A stretch of 12,746 bases of DNA. Origin: Mollicutes bacterium (GTDB lineage: Bacteria; Bacillota_I; Bacilli_A; Izemoplasmatales; Izemoplasmataceae). Location: NCBI GenBank assembly GCA_003551405.1, contig PUMO01000077.1, positions 1 to 12,746 of the forward strand. Reading direction: 5' to 3'. This document shows, piece after piece, positions 1 through 6,540 of this stretch; the first letter of the stretch is position 1, and the number at the start of each line of letters is the position of its first letter. The position numbers and the translations under genes are program-made. The notes under the pieces are model-generated. The model had not been told where the DNA came from. It saw only the letters and a program-made list of their open reading frames with translations, and ran no database searches.

Positions 1-762
1 AAGGACGTTTCCGTCTTTAAAATGTACAATCCCATGTACAATGCTTTCATCATGAAGAATTGCTTCTATTTTATCATACTCAATATCAAAGAGATAATGC
101 GCCTCGATTATTTCAAATACTTTATTCATCATAGTTGCTGAATCAATGGTGATTTTGGCACCCATATCCCAATTGGGATGTTTCAAGGCATCGCTTTTAG
201 TAACGTCTTTAAGTGCCTCGCGGTCCAAATGTCTAAAGCTTCCACCGCTGGCAGTGATGACCAACTTATCGATAGCGGCGTGGTCTTTGCCTTTGAGGCA
301 TTCACTTAAAGCAGCATGTTCACTGTCTACTGGAATCAGTTTTGCCTTCGACGTTTTTAAAGCGTCCTTAATCAATGGGCCACCTACAACAAGACTCTCT
401 TTATTTGCAAGCAAGACATCCTGGTTGTTCTTAATAGCTTCTAACGTCGCCTTAAGCCCCACACTGCCAACCAATGCATTGAACACAACCGTATCATTGA
501 ATGCATTAAGCAAAGATATCAGCCCATTGTCTTCAAGGGCATAAAAGGTCACATCAGGTGCCAGTTCACGGATGGTGTTTTCATGTTTGGCAGCCATACA
601 CACATGTTTGACAGTATGATGTTTCAATATTTTCTTAACTGCTTCTACGTTATTTCGGGCACTGATGGCTTCGAGTTTGAATTCATCAGGGTATTCTTCA
701 ACAATTTCCACCGCCTGTTTGCCGATGGAGCCTGTGGCACCAAGCAACGTGAAATGTTTCAT
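1..762 (-). CDS. dxr: 1-deoxy-D-xylulose 5-phosphate reductoisomerase (3' part cut by window edge)
   Basis: Catalyses the NADPH-dependent conversion of 1-deoxy-xylulose 5-phosphate to 2-C-methyl-erythritol 4-phosphate, the committed step of the MEP isoprenoid pathway, in the cytoplasm. Reading from the ATG at 762 gives 254 codons open to the window edge, about two thirds of the usual 380-400 residues. Visible: the NADPH loop GATGSIG (residues 8-14), ANKESLVVGG, the metal-binding PVDSEHAAL (D, S, E), the substrate-binding ITASGGSFR, and HPNWDMGAKITIDSATMMNK followed by VFEIIEAH. The start ATG overlaps the cdsA stop as ATGA, and GGAGGG lies just upstream, so translation is probably coupled to cdsA. 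The product would feed the undecaprenyl pathway of the neighbouring uppS. No disruption is seen; only the C-terminal domain is missing, because the window ends. Confidence 0.97.
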   Translation of the reverse strand, partial: MKHFTLLGATGSIGKQAVEIVEEYPDEFKLEAISARNNVEAVKKILKHHTVKHVCMAAKHENTIRELAPDVTFYALEDNGLISLLNAFNDTVVFNALVGSVGLKATLEAIKNNQDVLLANKESLVVGGPLIKDALKTSKAKLIPVDSEHAALSECLKGKDHAAIDKLVITASGGSFRHLDREALKDVTKSDALKHPNWDMGAKITIDSATMMNKVFEIIEAHYLFDIEYDKIEAILHDESIVHGIVHFKDGNVL

Positions 763-1583
763 CCAATCCCTCCGAGAGTCAGTAAAACCATAGCCAAAAC
801 CATGCCTGCAATTATCGTTGAATCAAAGCGATCAAGAATCCCGCCATGACCCGGGAGCAACTTAGAAAAGTCTTTGATATCATGATTGCGCTTCAGTGCG
901 CTTGCAACCAAATCACCAAGCTGACTCACAACACTTAATAGCATGGAAACGAGGATGATAAAAATAATCGACGCAATCATGGAATCGAGCACAAATAAAT
1001 CCACTGCATATGCGTAAATACCGGCAATTACAGTCGCAACAAGGGTTCCGCCAATTGCACCCTCGATACTTTTGTTAGGGGAAACATTGGGGTGCAATTT
1101 ACGCTTGCCAATGCGCATCCCTACAAGATAGGCAAACACATCGGTCACCATCGTAACGAGCACTAAGTATAAAAGAACTTCCAATCCTTCATAAAAAATA
1201 AAGCCAATGGCCGCAAATGGAACAGATGTATAAAGGATGCCGAATATAATCATTGCTAGCAGTGTCGTTGGAAAACGTGGCGTAAAGACAAACACCATCA
1301 TCCACACAAGCATCCAAAGCATCACTAGCAGCACAAGGGTCAAGGCGGTGAGCACTTCTAAGAATACCAGTAAGCTTACAATGTAGGTCACGATGGTTCC
1401 ACCGATCGCAAGTGTTTTTAAACCAAAAGCAACGGCATTATCTTTACTGAGCATTTTAACAAACTCATATCCAGCAAACCCACTCACAAGTCCTAGAAAA
1501 CTTAGAAGTACCACTGCGTCTAAAAAAAGCATAGGAACAAGAATGATTGCCATAATAATCGCAGTTATTAACCGTTGGCGCAT
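759..1583 (-). CDS. cdsA: Phosphatidate cytidylyltransferase (CDP-diglyceride synthase)
   Basis: Makes CDP-diacylglycerol from CTP and phosphatidic acid, the branch-point precursor of anionic phospholipids, in the membrane. The 274-residue product is almost entirely hydrophobic, with multiple predicted membrane segments (about 5-30, 55-75, 77-100, 105-130, 134-155, 175-195, 200-218, 256-272). The family signature lies near the C-terminus (residues 228-254): SALKR, then K-D-F-S, then LPGHGGILDRFD, with the Asp residues that bind metal and CTP. An upstream TDVFAYLVGMRIGKRKLHP segment with SPNKSIEG is also typical. The ATG at 1583 lies 4 nt after the uppS stop, with AAAGGGTGA as a ribosome binding site inside the uppS end. 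The stop overlaps the dxr start. Length is close to the family norm of about 260-285. Confidence 0.96.
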   Translation of the reverse strand: MRQRLITAIIMAIILVPMLFLDAVVLLSFLGLVSGFAGYEFVKMLSKDNAVAFGLKTLAIGGTIVTYIVSLLVFLEVLTALTLVLLVMLWMLVWMMVFVFTPRFPTTLLAMIIFGILYTSVPFAAIGFIFYEGLEVLLYLVLVTMVTDVFAYLVGMRIGKRKLHPNVSPNKSIEGAIGGTLVATVIAGIYAYAVDLFVLDSMIASIIFIILVSMLLSVVSQLGDLVASALKRNHDIKDFSKLLPGHGGILDRFDSTIIAGMVLAMVLLTLGGIG

Positions 1584-1587
1584 GCAA

Positions 1588-2343
1588 TCACCCTTTCTTC
1601 AATCCACCGTATTTACGGTTGCGTTTTTGAAAGTCCACAATGGCTTTGCGCAATTCTTTTTGACTGAATGCCGGCCAATGGGTCTTGGTAAAATAAAATT
1701 CAGCGTAGGCATTTTGCCATAGTAAAAAATTGCTTAATCGTTGTTCACCTGATGTACGTATTAACAAATCAACAGGCGGCAAGGGATGCGTATATAGATG
1801 TGAAGCCATCGTTTCTTCATCTATAGCGTTCACATTCAAGGATTTATTTGCTACTTTTTTAGCCATCGATTTCGCCGCATTGACAAGTTCATCTTTGCTG
1901 CCATAATCGACGCAAATATTAAGGGTAAACCCTTCGTTTTCCTTGGTCGCATCTTCAATCCGTTTCATTAAACCAAGGTTATAGTTGTCCAGGCGATCAC
2001 GCCGGCCTGTAAAGATGATTCGAACATCATCCGCCAAATATTTCTTCTTGAATGCTTCGTTATCGTGATCATATTCTTTTTCATAGCGTTTGGGTAAATC
2101 CATGAGCATGTCCACTTCTTTTTGCGGCCGTTTCCAGTTCTCCGTTGAAAAAGCATAGACACTCATCACTTCAACACCTAGCTCCTTGGCTTCAATTGCG
2201 ATTGAGCGTATATTCATTGCGCCACGTTCATGGCCATGAGCTCTAGAGCGCCCACGTCTGCGTGCCCAGCGTCCGTTACCATCTAAAATAAACGCTATGT
2301 GTTTGGGAACATCACGTTTTAATACTTTATCTCGTTTAATCAT
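1588..2343 (-). CDS. uppS: Isoprenyl (undecaprenyl) diphosphate synthase
   Basis: Cis-prenyltransferase that extends farnesyl diphosphate with isopentenyl diphosphate to undecaprenyl diphosphate, the lipid carrier for cell-wall polymers. Visible: HIAFILDGNGRWARRRG (residues 15-31) with the catalytic Asp at about 21, AFSTENWKRP, RTSGEQRLSNFLLWQ and the C-terminal FYFTKTHWPAF. The frame stays open to 2397, but ATG at 2343 is chosen: GAGG at 2351-2354 sits 7 nt upstream, and homologous sequence begins just after it, giving 251 residues (family about 240-255). ATG at 2346, one codon earlier, is nearly as good. Upstream lies a terminator after frr, so this gene probably has its own promoter. It is the first gene of uppS-cdsA-dxr. 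The use of a prenyl carrier suggests a cell wall or other surface polymer, by inference. Confidence 0.95.
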   Translation of the reverse strand: MIKRDKVLKRDVPKHIAFILDGNGRWARRRGRSRAHGHERGAMNIRSIAIEAKELGVEVMSVYAFSTENWKRPQKEVDMLMDLPKRYEKEYDHDNEAFKKKYLADDVRIIFTGRRDRLDNYNLGLMKRIEDATKENEGFTLNICVDYGSKDELVNAAKSMAKKVANKSLNVNAIDEETMASHLYTHPLPPVDLLIRTSGEQRLSNFLLWQNAYAEFYFTKTHWPAFSQKELRKAIVDFQKRNRKYGGLKKG

Positions 2344-2367
2344 CATTTCACCTCTTATGCAAGGGTA

Positions 2368-2396
2368 ATTATACAATAAACAGTCAATGAATGCCA
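2368..2396 (-). promoter_or_regulatory. Putative promoter for uppS-cdsA-dxr
   Basis: On the minus strand a perfect TATAAT (2368-2373) lies about 25 nt before the uppS start, leaving a short leader carrying only the ribosome binding site. No good -35 box is found at 17 nt; a TTGACT occurs only 8 nt upstream of the -10, too close for standard sigma-A spacing. Position just after the frr terminator favours a real promoter, but the weak -35 keeps this tentative. Confidence 0.35.
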
Positions 2397-2418
2397 TTGC
2401 GCGCAGACGTAAATTAGT

Positions 2419-2445
2419 AAAAAAACCACCGGCGGTGGTTTTTTA
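2419..2445 (-). terminator. Intrinsic terminator after frr
   Basis: Inverted repeat AAAAAACCACC / GGTGGTTTTTT around a GGC loop, about 11 bp with T-runs on both sides, located 7 nt past the frr stop. It is nearly symmetrical, so it could work in either direction, but only the minus-strand genes flank it. It separates tsf-pyrH-frr from uppS-cdsA-dxr. Confidence 0.85.
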
Positions 2446-2451
2446 CATTTG

Positions 2452-3009
2452 TTATACAGTCAATAGGTCGTCTTCTTTACGCTTGAGCTCGTCATCTACT
2501 TTACCGATATATTTATCGGTCAATTTTTGTACTTCTTCTTGGTAATCATTGGATTCGTCTTCAGTGAGTTCACTTTTCTTCTCAAGTTTCTTAATGGCAT
2601 CGTTGGCTTCACGGCGTGCATTACGAATTTTAACACGCGCATTCTCAGCTGATTTCTTGACTTGCTTGACCAACTCTTTGCGTCGGTTTTCATCAAGCTG
2701 GGGCATGACAATGCGAATCTGGTCGCCCTCATTATTTGGGTTTACCCCCAAATTTGCAGCGTTGATAGCTTTTTCAACATCTTTCACAGAGCTTTTATCA
2801 AAGGGTTTAATAAGTAATTGGTTCCCCTCAGGAATACTGATGTTGGCCAATTGATTCAGTGGTGTTTTCGCTCCGTAATAATCAACATACACAGGGTCAA
2901 GCATAGCTGGATTGGCCCGTCCGGTGCTTACACGTGCAAATTCGTGGGTAAGGGAGTTCACTGCATTTTCCATTTTTTCTTCTGCTTCCATCATTGTTTC
3001 ATCAATCAT
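2452..3009 (-). CDS. frr: Ribosome recycling factor
   Basis: RRF splits post-termination ribosomes together with EF-G. The 185-residue product has the exact family length. Visible: RVSTGRANPAMLD (residues about 26-38) with the conserved Gly-Arg-Ala, YYGAKTPLNQLA, LGVNPNNEGDQIRI, NARVKIRNARREAND and QKLTDKYI near the C-terminus. The helical N- and C-terminal segments form the three-helix domain, with the beta domain in the middle. The ATG at 3009 follows GGAGG by 7 nt; the pyrH stop (TGA 3022-3024) directly abuts this ribosome binding site, giving a 12-nt gap and likely co-transcription with pyrH and tsf. The gene is followed at once by a terminator. Confidence 0.98.
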   Translation of the reverse strand: MIDETMMEAEEKMENAVNSLTHEFARVSTGRANPAMLDPVYVDYYGAKTPLNQLANISIPEGNQLLIKPFDKSSVKDVEKAINAANLGVNPNNEGDQIRIVMPQLDENRRKELVKQVKKSAENARVKIRNARREANDAIKKLEKKSELTEDESNDYQEEVQKLTDKYIGKVDDELKRKEDDLLTV

Positions 3010-3021
3010 TACAAATCCTCC

Positions 3022-3735
3022 TCAGCGAATAATGGTACCAATATTTTCGCCAAGCGCAGCGCGCTTGATGTTACCTTTAATGTTCATATCGAATACAACG
3101 ATTTCTATGCCGTTGTCTTTACATAAGGCCGCAGCAGTTGAATCCATGACTTCAAGTCTGTTTTCTAAAACCTCGTGATGGGTAAGGACTTCGTATTTTT
3201 TGGCTTTTTCATTGCTTTTGGGATCCAGATTATATACGCCATCAGTTCCGTTTTTCGCCATTAAAATGGTTTTGGCACCAATCTCAGCAGCACGCAAGGC
3301 ACTGGTAGTATCGGTTGAAAAATAAGGATTTCCAGTCCCGCCGCCAAAGATAACGATCATACCTTTTTCAAGATTGGAAATGGCTTTGCGGCGTATATAG
3401 GGTTCGGCGACTTGTGGAATGTTGAGCGATGTCATCGCCCGTGTATCTACACCAAGTCCTTCCAGGGCGTTTTGAAGGGCGAGTGCGTTCATAATTGTTG
3501 CAATCATACCCATGTAGTCCGCGCTGCTTCGTTCCATGCCCATTTCACTTGCGGTTTTTCCGCGCCAAATATTGCCCCCACCGACAATAATGCCGATTTC
3601 AAAAAGATTTAAATCATAGGCTTGTTTGATTTCCTCAGCAATTTGTCGAACCCGAATAGGATCAATACTTCGTCCACCGGGCGAAGAGAGGGCTTCGCCA
3701 CTGAGTTTAATAATCAGTCGCTTTTTTTCACTCAT
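3022..3735 (-). CDS. pyrH: UMP kinase
   Basis: Bacterial hexameric UMP kinase of the amino-acid-kinase family; phosphorylates UMP to UDP with ATP, and in the family is typically GTP-activated and UTP-inhibited. The 237-residue product matches the family (about 235-245). Visible: KLSGEAL (residues 9-15), IVGGGNIWRG (about 49-58), MGMIATIMNALALQNAL, and IFGGGTGNPYFSTDTTSALRA split across the nucleotide-binding loop (about 129-149). ATG at 3735 is preceded 6 nt away by GGGGAG. It lies 44 nt downstream of tsf with no terminator between, and 12 nt before frr, so the three are likely one transcript. No odd residues noticed. Confidence 0.98.
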   Translation of the reverse strand: MSEKKRLIIKLSGEALSSPGGRSIDPIRVRQIAEEIKQAYDLNLFEIGIIVGGGNIWRGKTASEMGMERSSADYMGMIATIMNALALQNALEGLGVDTRAMTSLNIPQVAEPYIRRKAISNLEKGMIVIFGGGTGNPYFSTDTTSALRAAEIGAKTILMAKNGTDGVYNLDPKSNEKAKKYEVLTHHEVLENRLEVMDSTAAALCKDNGIEIVVFDMNIKGNIKRAALGENIGTIIR

Positions 3736-3779
3736 GCAATTCTCCCCTATCTATATATAAACCAACTTTGTCTCAGTAC

Positions 3780-4658
3780 TTATCCCATTTGTGATTTTAC
3801 TTCATCAGCAAAATCTTCACTTTTCTTCTCGACACCTTCGCCAACTTCTAAGCGAACGAACGATTCAACATCGCCGCCTGCTTGCTTAACGTAGTTTTCA
3901 ACACTTTGATCAGGGTCTTTAACAAACGGTTGATTAACAAGGCAAATTTCTTTTAAGTACTTGTTGAGACGGCCTTCAACCATCTTGTCAACAATGTGTT
4001 CCGGTTTACCTTCGTTTAAAGCTTCTTTTCTTAGAGTTTCACGTTCAGCCGCAATGACATCATCGCTGATATCATCACTCTTCAAATAGCGTGGGTTGAT
4101 GGCCGCAACATGCATTGCAACATCTTTGGCCGCTTCTTCGCTTGCGCCGTTAAGCACCGTAAGTGCGGAAATTTTTCCGCCCATGTGCACATAAGCACCG
4201 AAGGATTGTTCATCGTTTTTTTCAACAACTTGCAAACGGCGAAGCGTGAGTTTTTCACCAATTTTACTTGTTGCCTCAGCAATCGCTGTGTCCAAATCTT
4301 TCCCATCAACTTTTGCGTTTGCTTTGGCTTCTTCTAAGTTTTTGGAATCGCTTGCCAAAATTGCAGTGCCTAAATCTTCAATGAGTTGCTTAAACTGATC
4401 ATTCTTCGCCACAAAATCCGTTTCGCTGTTAAGTTCATAAATAACCGCTTTATTGCCGTCAACCTTGACGTTGGTTAGACCTTCTGCCGCAATACGGTCA
4501 GCTTTTTTCGCTGCTTTTGACATGCCTTTTTCACGCAAATATTTTACTGCTGCATCAAAATCTCCATCGGTTTCCTTTAGGGCTTTTTTGCAGTCCATCA
4601 TGCCTGCGCCGGTTTGCTCGCGCAAGACTTTTACATCACTTGCTTTGATCGTTGCCAT
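3780..4658 (-). CDS. tsf: Translation elongation factor Ts
   Basis: Guanine-nucleotide exchange factor for EF-Tu. The 292-residue product has the long, two-subdomain form typical of Bacillota (about 290). Visible: an N-terminal UBA-like domain with LREQTGAGMMDCKKAL (residues 12-27), the EF-Tu-contacting TDFVAKND (80-87), and the dimerisation/core region ending in EICLVNQPFVKD with VENYVKQAGGDVESFVRLE. ATG at 4658 follows GGAGGG by 8 nt. It is separated from rpsB, its usual operon partner, by a strong terminator, and has an extended -10 promoter candidate in the 100-nt gap. Confidence 0.98.
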   Translation of the reverse strand: MATIKASDVKVLREQTGAGMMDCKKALKETDGDFDAAVKYLREKGMSKAAKKADRIAAEGLTNVKVDGNKAVIYELNSETDFVAKNDQFKQLIEDLGTAILASDSKNLEEAKANAKVDGKDLDTAIAEATSKIGEKLTLRRLQVVEKNDEQSFGAYVHMGGKISALTVLNGASEEAAKDVAMHVAAINPRYLKSDDISDDVIAAERETLRKEALNEGKPEHIVDKMVEGRLNKYLKEICLVNQPFVKDPDQSVENYVKQAGGDVESFVRLEVGEGVEKKSEDFADEVKSQMG

Positions 4659-4691
4659 AAGTATTTCCCTCCGTATAAAGTTATCGGTATA

Positions 4692-4700
4692 ATTTTAACA
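4692..4700 (-). promoter_or_regulatory. Putative extended -10 promoter for tsf-pyrH-frr
   Basis: On the minus strand TG-T-TAAAAT (extended -10) lies in the AT-rich gap between the rpsB terminator and tsf. An alternative is TTTAAA, 17 nt, TATTAT slightly upstream. Either would start a transcript with a leader of roughly 25-40 nt. Base composition is very AT-rich here, so chance matches are expected. Confidence 0.35.
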
Positions 4701-4744
4701 TAATATAGTGTGCATAAAAAACTTTAAAACATGCTTTCTAAAAA

Positions 4745-4771
4745 AATAGAGAGCTGAAAAGCTCTCTATTA
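4745..4771 (-). terminator. Intrinsic terminator overlapping the rpsB stop
   Basis: Perfect 11-bp inverted repeat AATAGAGAGCT / AGCTCTCTATT with a 4-nt loop, followed on the minus strand by a run of Ts. The stem begins inside the TAA stop codon of rpsB (4769-4771). It would end most rpsB transcripts before tsf. Confidence 0.9.
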
Positions 4772-5830
4772 TTTTTGTAAAGCTTCAATAAGTTCAGCTT
4801 TTCTTAATTTTGAATATCCGCTAAGACCTGCATCTTTCGCCATTTCTCTTAGTTCTGCAACGGTTTTGTCTTCAAGATTTGAAGGGGTTTTTTGAGTTGC
4901 AGATTGTGCGTCAGTTTTAGGTGCTTCTTTTTTAGGTTCAGCTTTAGGCTGTTGTTTTGCTTCAGCTTTTTGTTGTGTGGTTGATTGTTTTTGTGCAGGT
5001 TTTGCGTTTTGCGGGGTTGAATCCATTGCTTTTTTCAAGTCCGCTTTACTTTTGTTTTCTTGTTTCGCTTCAGTAGATGCTTCCGCTTTAGGTTTAGCTT
5101 GGGCTTTAGGTTGTTGTTTGCTTTCAGCAGGTTGTTCTTTTTCTGATTGACCAGAACCACCTTCAATAACAGCATCAGCCATTTTACCAACAATGACTTT
5201 GATTGAACGAATCGCATCGTCATTAGCTGGAATTAAATGATCAATTTCATCTGGGTCACAGTTTGTATCGACCATACCAAAGATAGGGATGCCGAGTTTG
5301 CGCGCTTCACGGATTGCATTGTGTTCTTTGCGTGGGTCAACAATGAATACTGCGTCCGGTAATGTACGCATGTCCTTTATGCCGCCTAAAAACATTTCTA
5401 GACGCGCGAGTTCTTTTTTAAGGTCAACCGTTTCTTTTTTAGGAAGACGCTCAAATGTACCATCTTCTTCCCATTGTTTGATGGAGTGAAGACGACGAAT
5501 ACTTTTACGGATGGTTTTGAAGTTAGTCAACGTTCCGCCCAACCAGCGCTTGGTAACATAGAACTGTCCCGAACGCGTGGCGTGTTCTTCAATCGCGTCC
5601 ACCGCTTGTTTTTTGGTTCCTACAAATAATACTTTTCCGCCGTTTTTGCTAATTTCCAAAATGCGTTTGTACGCATCGTCAATATAACCAACGGTTTGTT
5701 GCAAGTCGATGATATGAATACCATTACGTTTCGTATAGATGTATTTGGACATCTTTGGATTCCAACGACGTGTTTGGTGTCCGAAATGTACCCCGGACTC
5801 CAACAATTGTTTCATAGATACAACTGCCAT
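4769..5830 (-). CDS. rpsB: Ribosomal protein uS2 with long linker and C-terminal Rho_N/SAP-like domain
   Basis: Small-subunit ribosomal protein S2. The core (about residues 1-224) is clear: MKQLLESGVHFGHQTRRWNP, TKRNGIHIIDLQQT, VLFVGTKKQA, YVTKRWLGGTLTNF, DAVFIVDPRKEHNAIREA and IPIFGMVDTNCDPD. The product is 353 residues, about 100 more than usual. After the core comes a low-complexity Gln/Lys/Ala/Pro/Glu linker (about 225-316) with internal near-repeats (QQPKAQAKPKAE, QQPKAEPKKEAP), then NLEDKTVAELREMAKDAG plus LSGYSKLRKAELIEALQ (about 318-352). That end strongly resembles the small RNA/DNA-binding N-terminal domain of transcription terminator Rho (Rho_N, SAP-like helix-extended loop-helix). 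ATG at 5830 is chosen because AGGAGG (5840-5845) lies 9 nt upstream and family homology starts here; the frame is open to 5908, but that stretch is leader RNA. Confidence 0.95.
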   Translation of the reverse strand: MAVVSMKQLLESGVHFGHQTRRWNPKMSKYIYTKRNGIHIIDLQQTVGYIDDAYKRILEISKNGGKVLFVGTKKQAVDAIEEHATRSGQFYVTKRWLGGTLTNFKTIRKSIRRLHSIKQWEEDGTFERLPKKETVDLKKELARLEMFLGGIKDMRTLPDAVFIVDPRKEHNAIREARKLGIPIFGMVDTNCDPDEIDHLIPANDDAIRSIKVIVGKMADAVIEGGSGQSEKEQPAESKQQPKAQAKPKAEASTEAKQENKSKADLKKAMDSTPQNAKPAQKQSTTQQKAEAKQQPKAEPKKEAPKTDAQSATQKTPSNLEDKTVAELREMAKDAGLSGYSKLRKAELIEALQK

Positions 5831-5941
5831 ACAATGTTTCCTCCTATAGTTTTTTGATTGGCCTCCACAAACGTCATCACGTCTGTCAACCCCACTTGGG
5901 CTCCACAACAGAACGCTCTTCTTGTGTGTGTATTTACGGCA
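5831..5941 (-). ncRNA. Structured 5' leader of rpsB (candidate S2 autoregulatory RNA)
   Basis: The minus-strand leader of about 110 nt between promoter and ribosome binding site contains two adjacent hairpins: CCC-AAGT-GGG (5891-5900), and ACAGACGT / ACGTTTGT with loop GATG (5867-5886, one G-U pair). The element is bracketed by two copies of GTGGAG. A leader this long and structured before an r-protein gene is typical of feedback control by the encoded protein; that role here is inference, and I cannot match it with certainty to a named family. Confidence 0.45.
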
Positions 5942-5947
5942 TTAGGT

Positions 5948-5976
5948 AGTATAACAAAAAAGCAAGGGGTAAGCAA
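5948..5976 (-). promoter_or_regulatory. Sigma-A-type promoter of rpsB
   Basis: On the minus strand, -35 TTGCTT (5971-5976), exactly 17 nt spacer, -10 TATACT (5948-5953). The predicted start is near 5941. The -35 overlaps the inverted repeat that may end the upstream B12 operon. Confidence 0.75.
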
Positions 5977-5984
5977 GCTTTTTT
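5956..5984 (-). terminator. Possible weak terminator at the end of the B12 operon
   Basis: Inverted repeat AAAAAAGC / GCTTTTTT with a 13-nt loop, lying just after the ECF S-component stop and followed by T-rich sequence. Most of the stem is A-T, so it is weak, and it overlaps the rpsB -35 box. No better terminator is present between the two genes. Confidence 0.4.
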
Positions 5985-5986
5985 GA

Positions 5987-6529
5987 TTAGATTTTTGAAA
6001 TGGGTTGGCCTGTGAGTGTCATACGCGCATCAAGGCGCATCATTTCTTGTTGCATACGATGTTGAAGGGGAGCATATAACCAAATGATAGTCACAAAATT
6101 CGAGACAGACATAATAATTTGGAAAGGTAAATCCGCCATGATATATGGCCACAATTCTGTAATGCCGGTTTGAAGCATCGCAAAGGGGACGAACATCCAT
6201 CCATAAAGCACCCCAATCACAATGCCAAATAAAGCGAGCATGGTTTCATTCGTCGTTTGTTTTAAAGGGCCATAATATAGCGTAAGCACCACAAACCACG
6301 CTAAAAACATAGGTGTCATAATCAACGGATTTAAACCACTCATAATAAGGTTGTCCAAAAAAACATAGACAAGGATAAGTGCAAGCATTTCACGGTATGA
6401 AAAAATGGACGCAAACACCAACAAGAGCACAGTGGTGAATTGCACATTGGGAATAAAGGTCAATAACTGCTCTTGAACAAACAAGATGGTCACAGCCATC
6501 GCCAGTGCGATTAAACGTCTCAATTGCAT
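5987..6529 (-). CDS. ECF transporter S component, predicted cobalamin-specific
   Basis: Small integral membrane protein of 180 residues with about six predicted helices (roughly 4-20, 30-44, 46-63, 67-88, 96-118, 128-152), rich in hydrophobics, with a basic/polar C-terminal tail. The segment FIPNVQFTTVLLLVF followed by YREMLALILVYVFLDNL matches the general pattern of ECF S components. It would bind the vitamin and dock with a shared EcfA-EcfA'-EcfT energizing module, not encoded here. The B12 substrate is inferred from the cobalamin riboswitch and the two DUF4430 partners. ATG at 6529 is preferred: GAGGTG (6537-6542) lies 7 nt upstream, whereas the GTG at 6538 is part of that ribosome binding site. 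The preceding gene's stop (6541-6543) overlaps the site, so coupling is likely. Confidence 0.75.
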   Translation of the reverse strand: MQLRRLIALAMAVTILFVQEQLLTFIPNVQFTTVLLLVFASIFSYREMLALILVYVFLDNLIMSGLNPLIMTPMFLAWFVVLTLYYGPLKQTTNETMLALFGIVIGVLYGWMFVPFAMLQTGITELWPYIMADLPFQIIMSVSNFVTIIWLYAPLQHRMQQEMMRLDARMTLTGQPISKI

Positions 6530-6540
6530 CCTGTTCACCT

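Noticed and set aside
146..544. Open reading frame on the plus strand, antisense to dxr
   Set aside because: It is a shadow of dxr, which has complete motif conservation on the minus strand; no ribosome binding site or recognisable protein pattern. Other antisense frames over cdsA, frr, pyrH, tsf, rpsB, the permeases and fabZ were dismissed for the same reason.
2368..2387. TTGACT close to TATAAT upstream of uppS as a full sigma-A promoter
   Set aside because: The spacing is only 8 nt; only the -10 box is retained as tentative evidence.
2344..2397. In-frame extension of uppS
   Set aside because: It covers the probable promoter and ribosome binding site and has no family similarity.
4769..5158. 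Frameshift or assembly artefact as the source of the rpsB C-terminal extension
   Set aside because: The extension has biased but protein-like composition, ends in a recognisable domain, and its stop codon is integrated with a perfect terminator.
5831..5908. In-frame N-terminal extension of the rpsB reading frame (26 residues)
   Set aside because: It translates the structured leader, has no ribosome binding site, starts at TTG and lacks S2 homology; the ATG at 5830 has AGGAGG 9 nt upstream.
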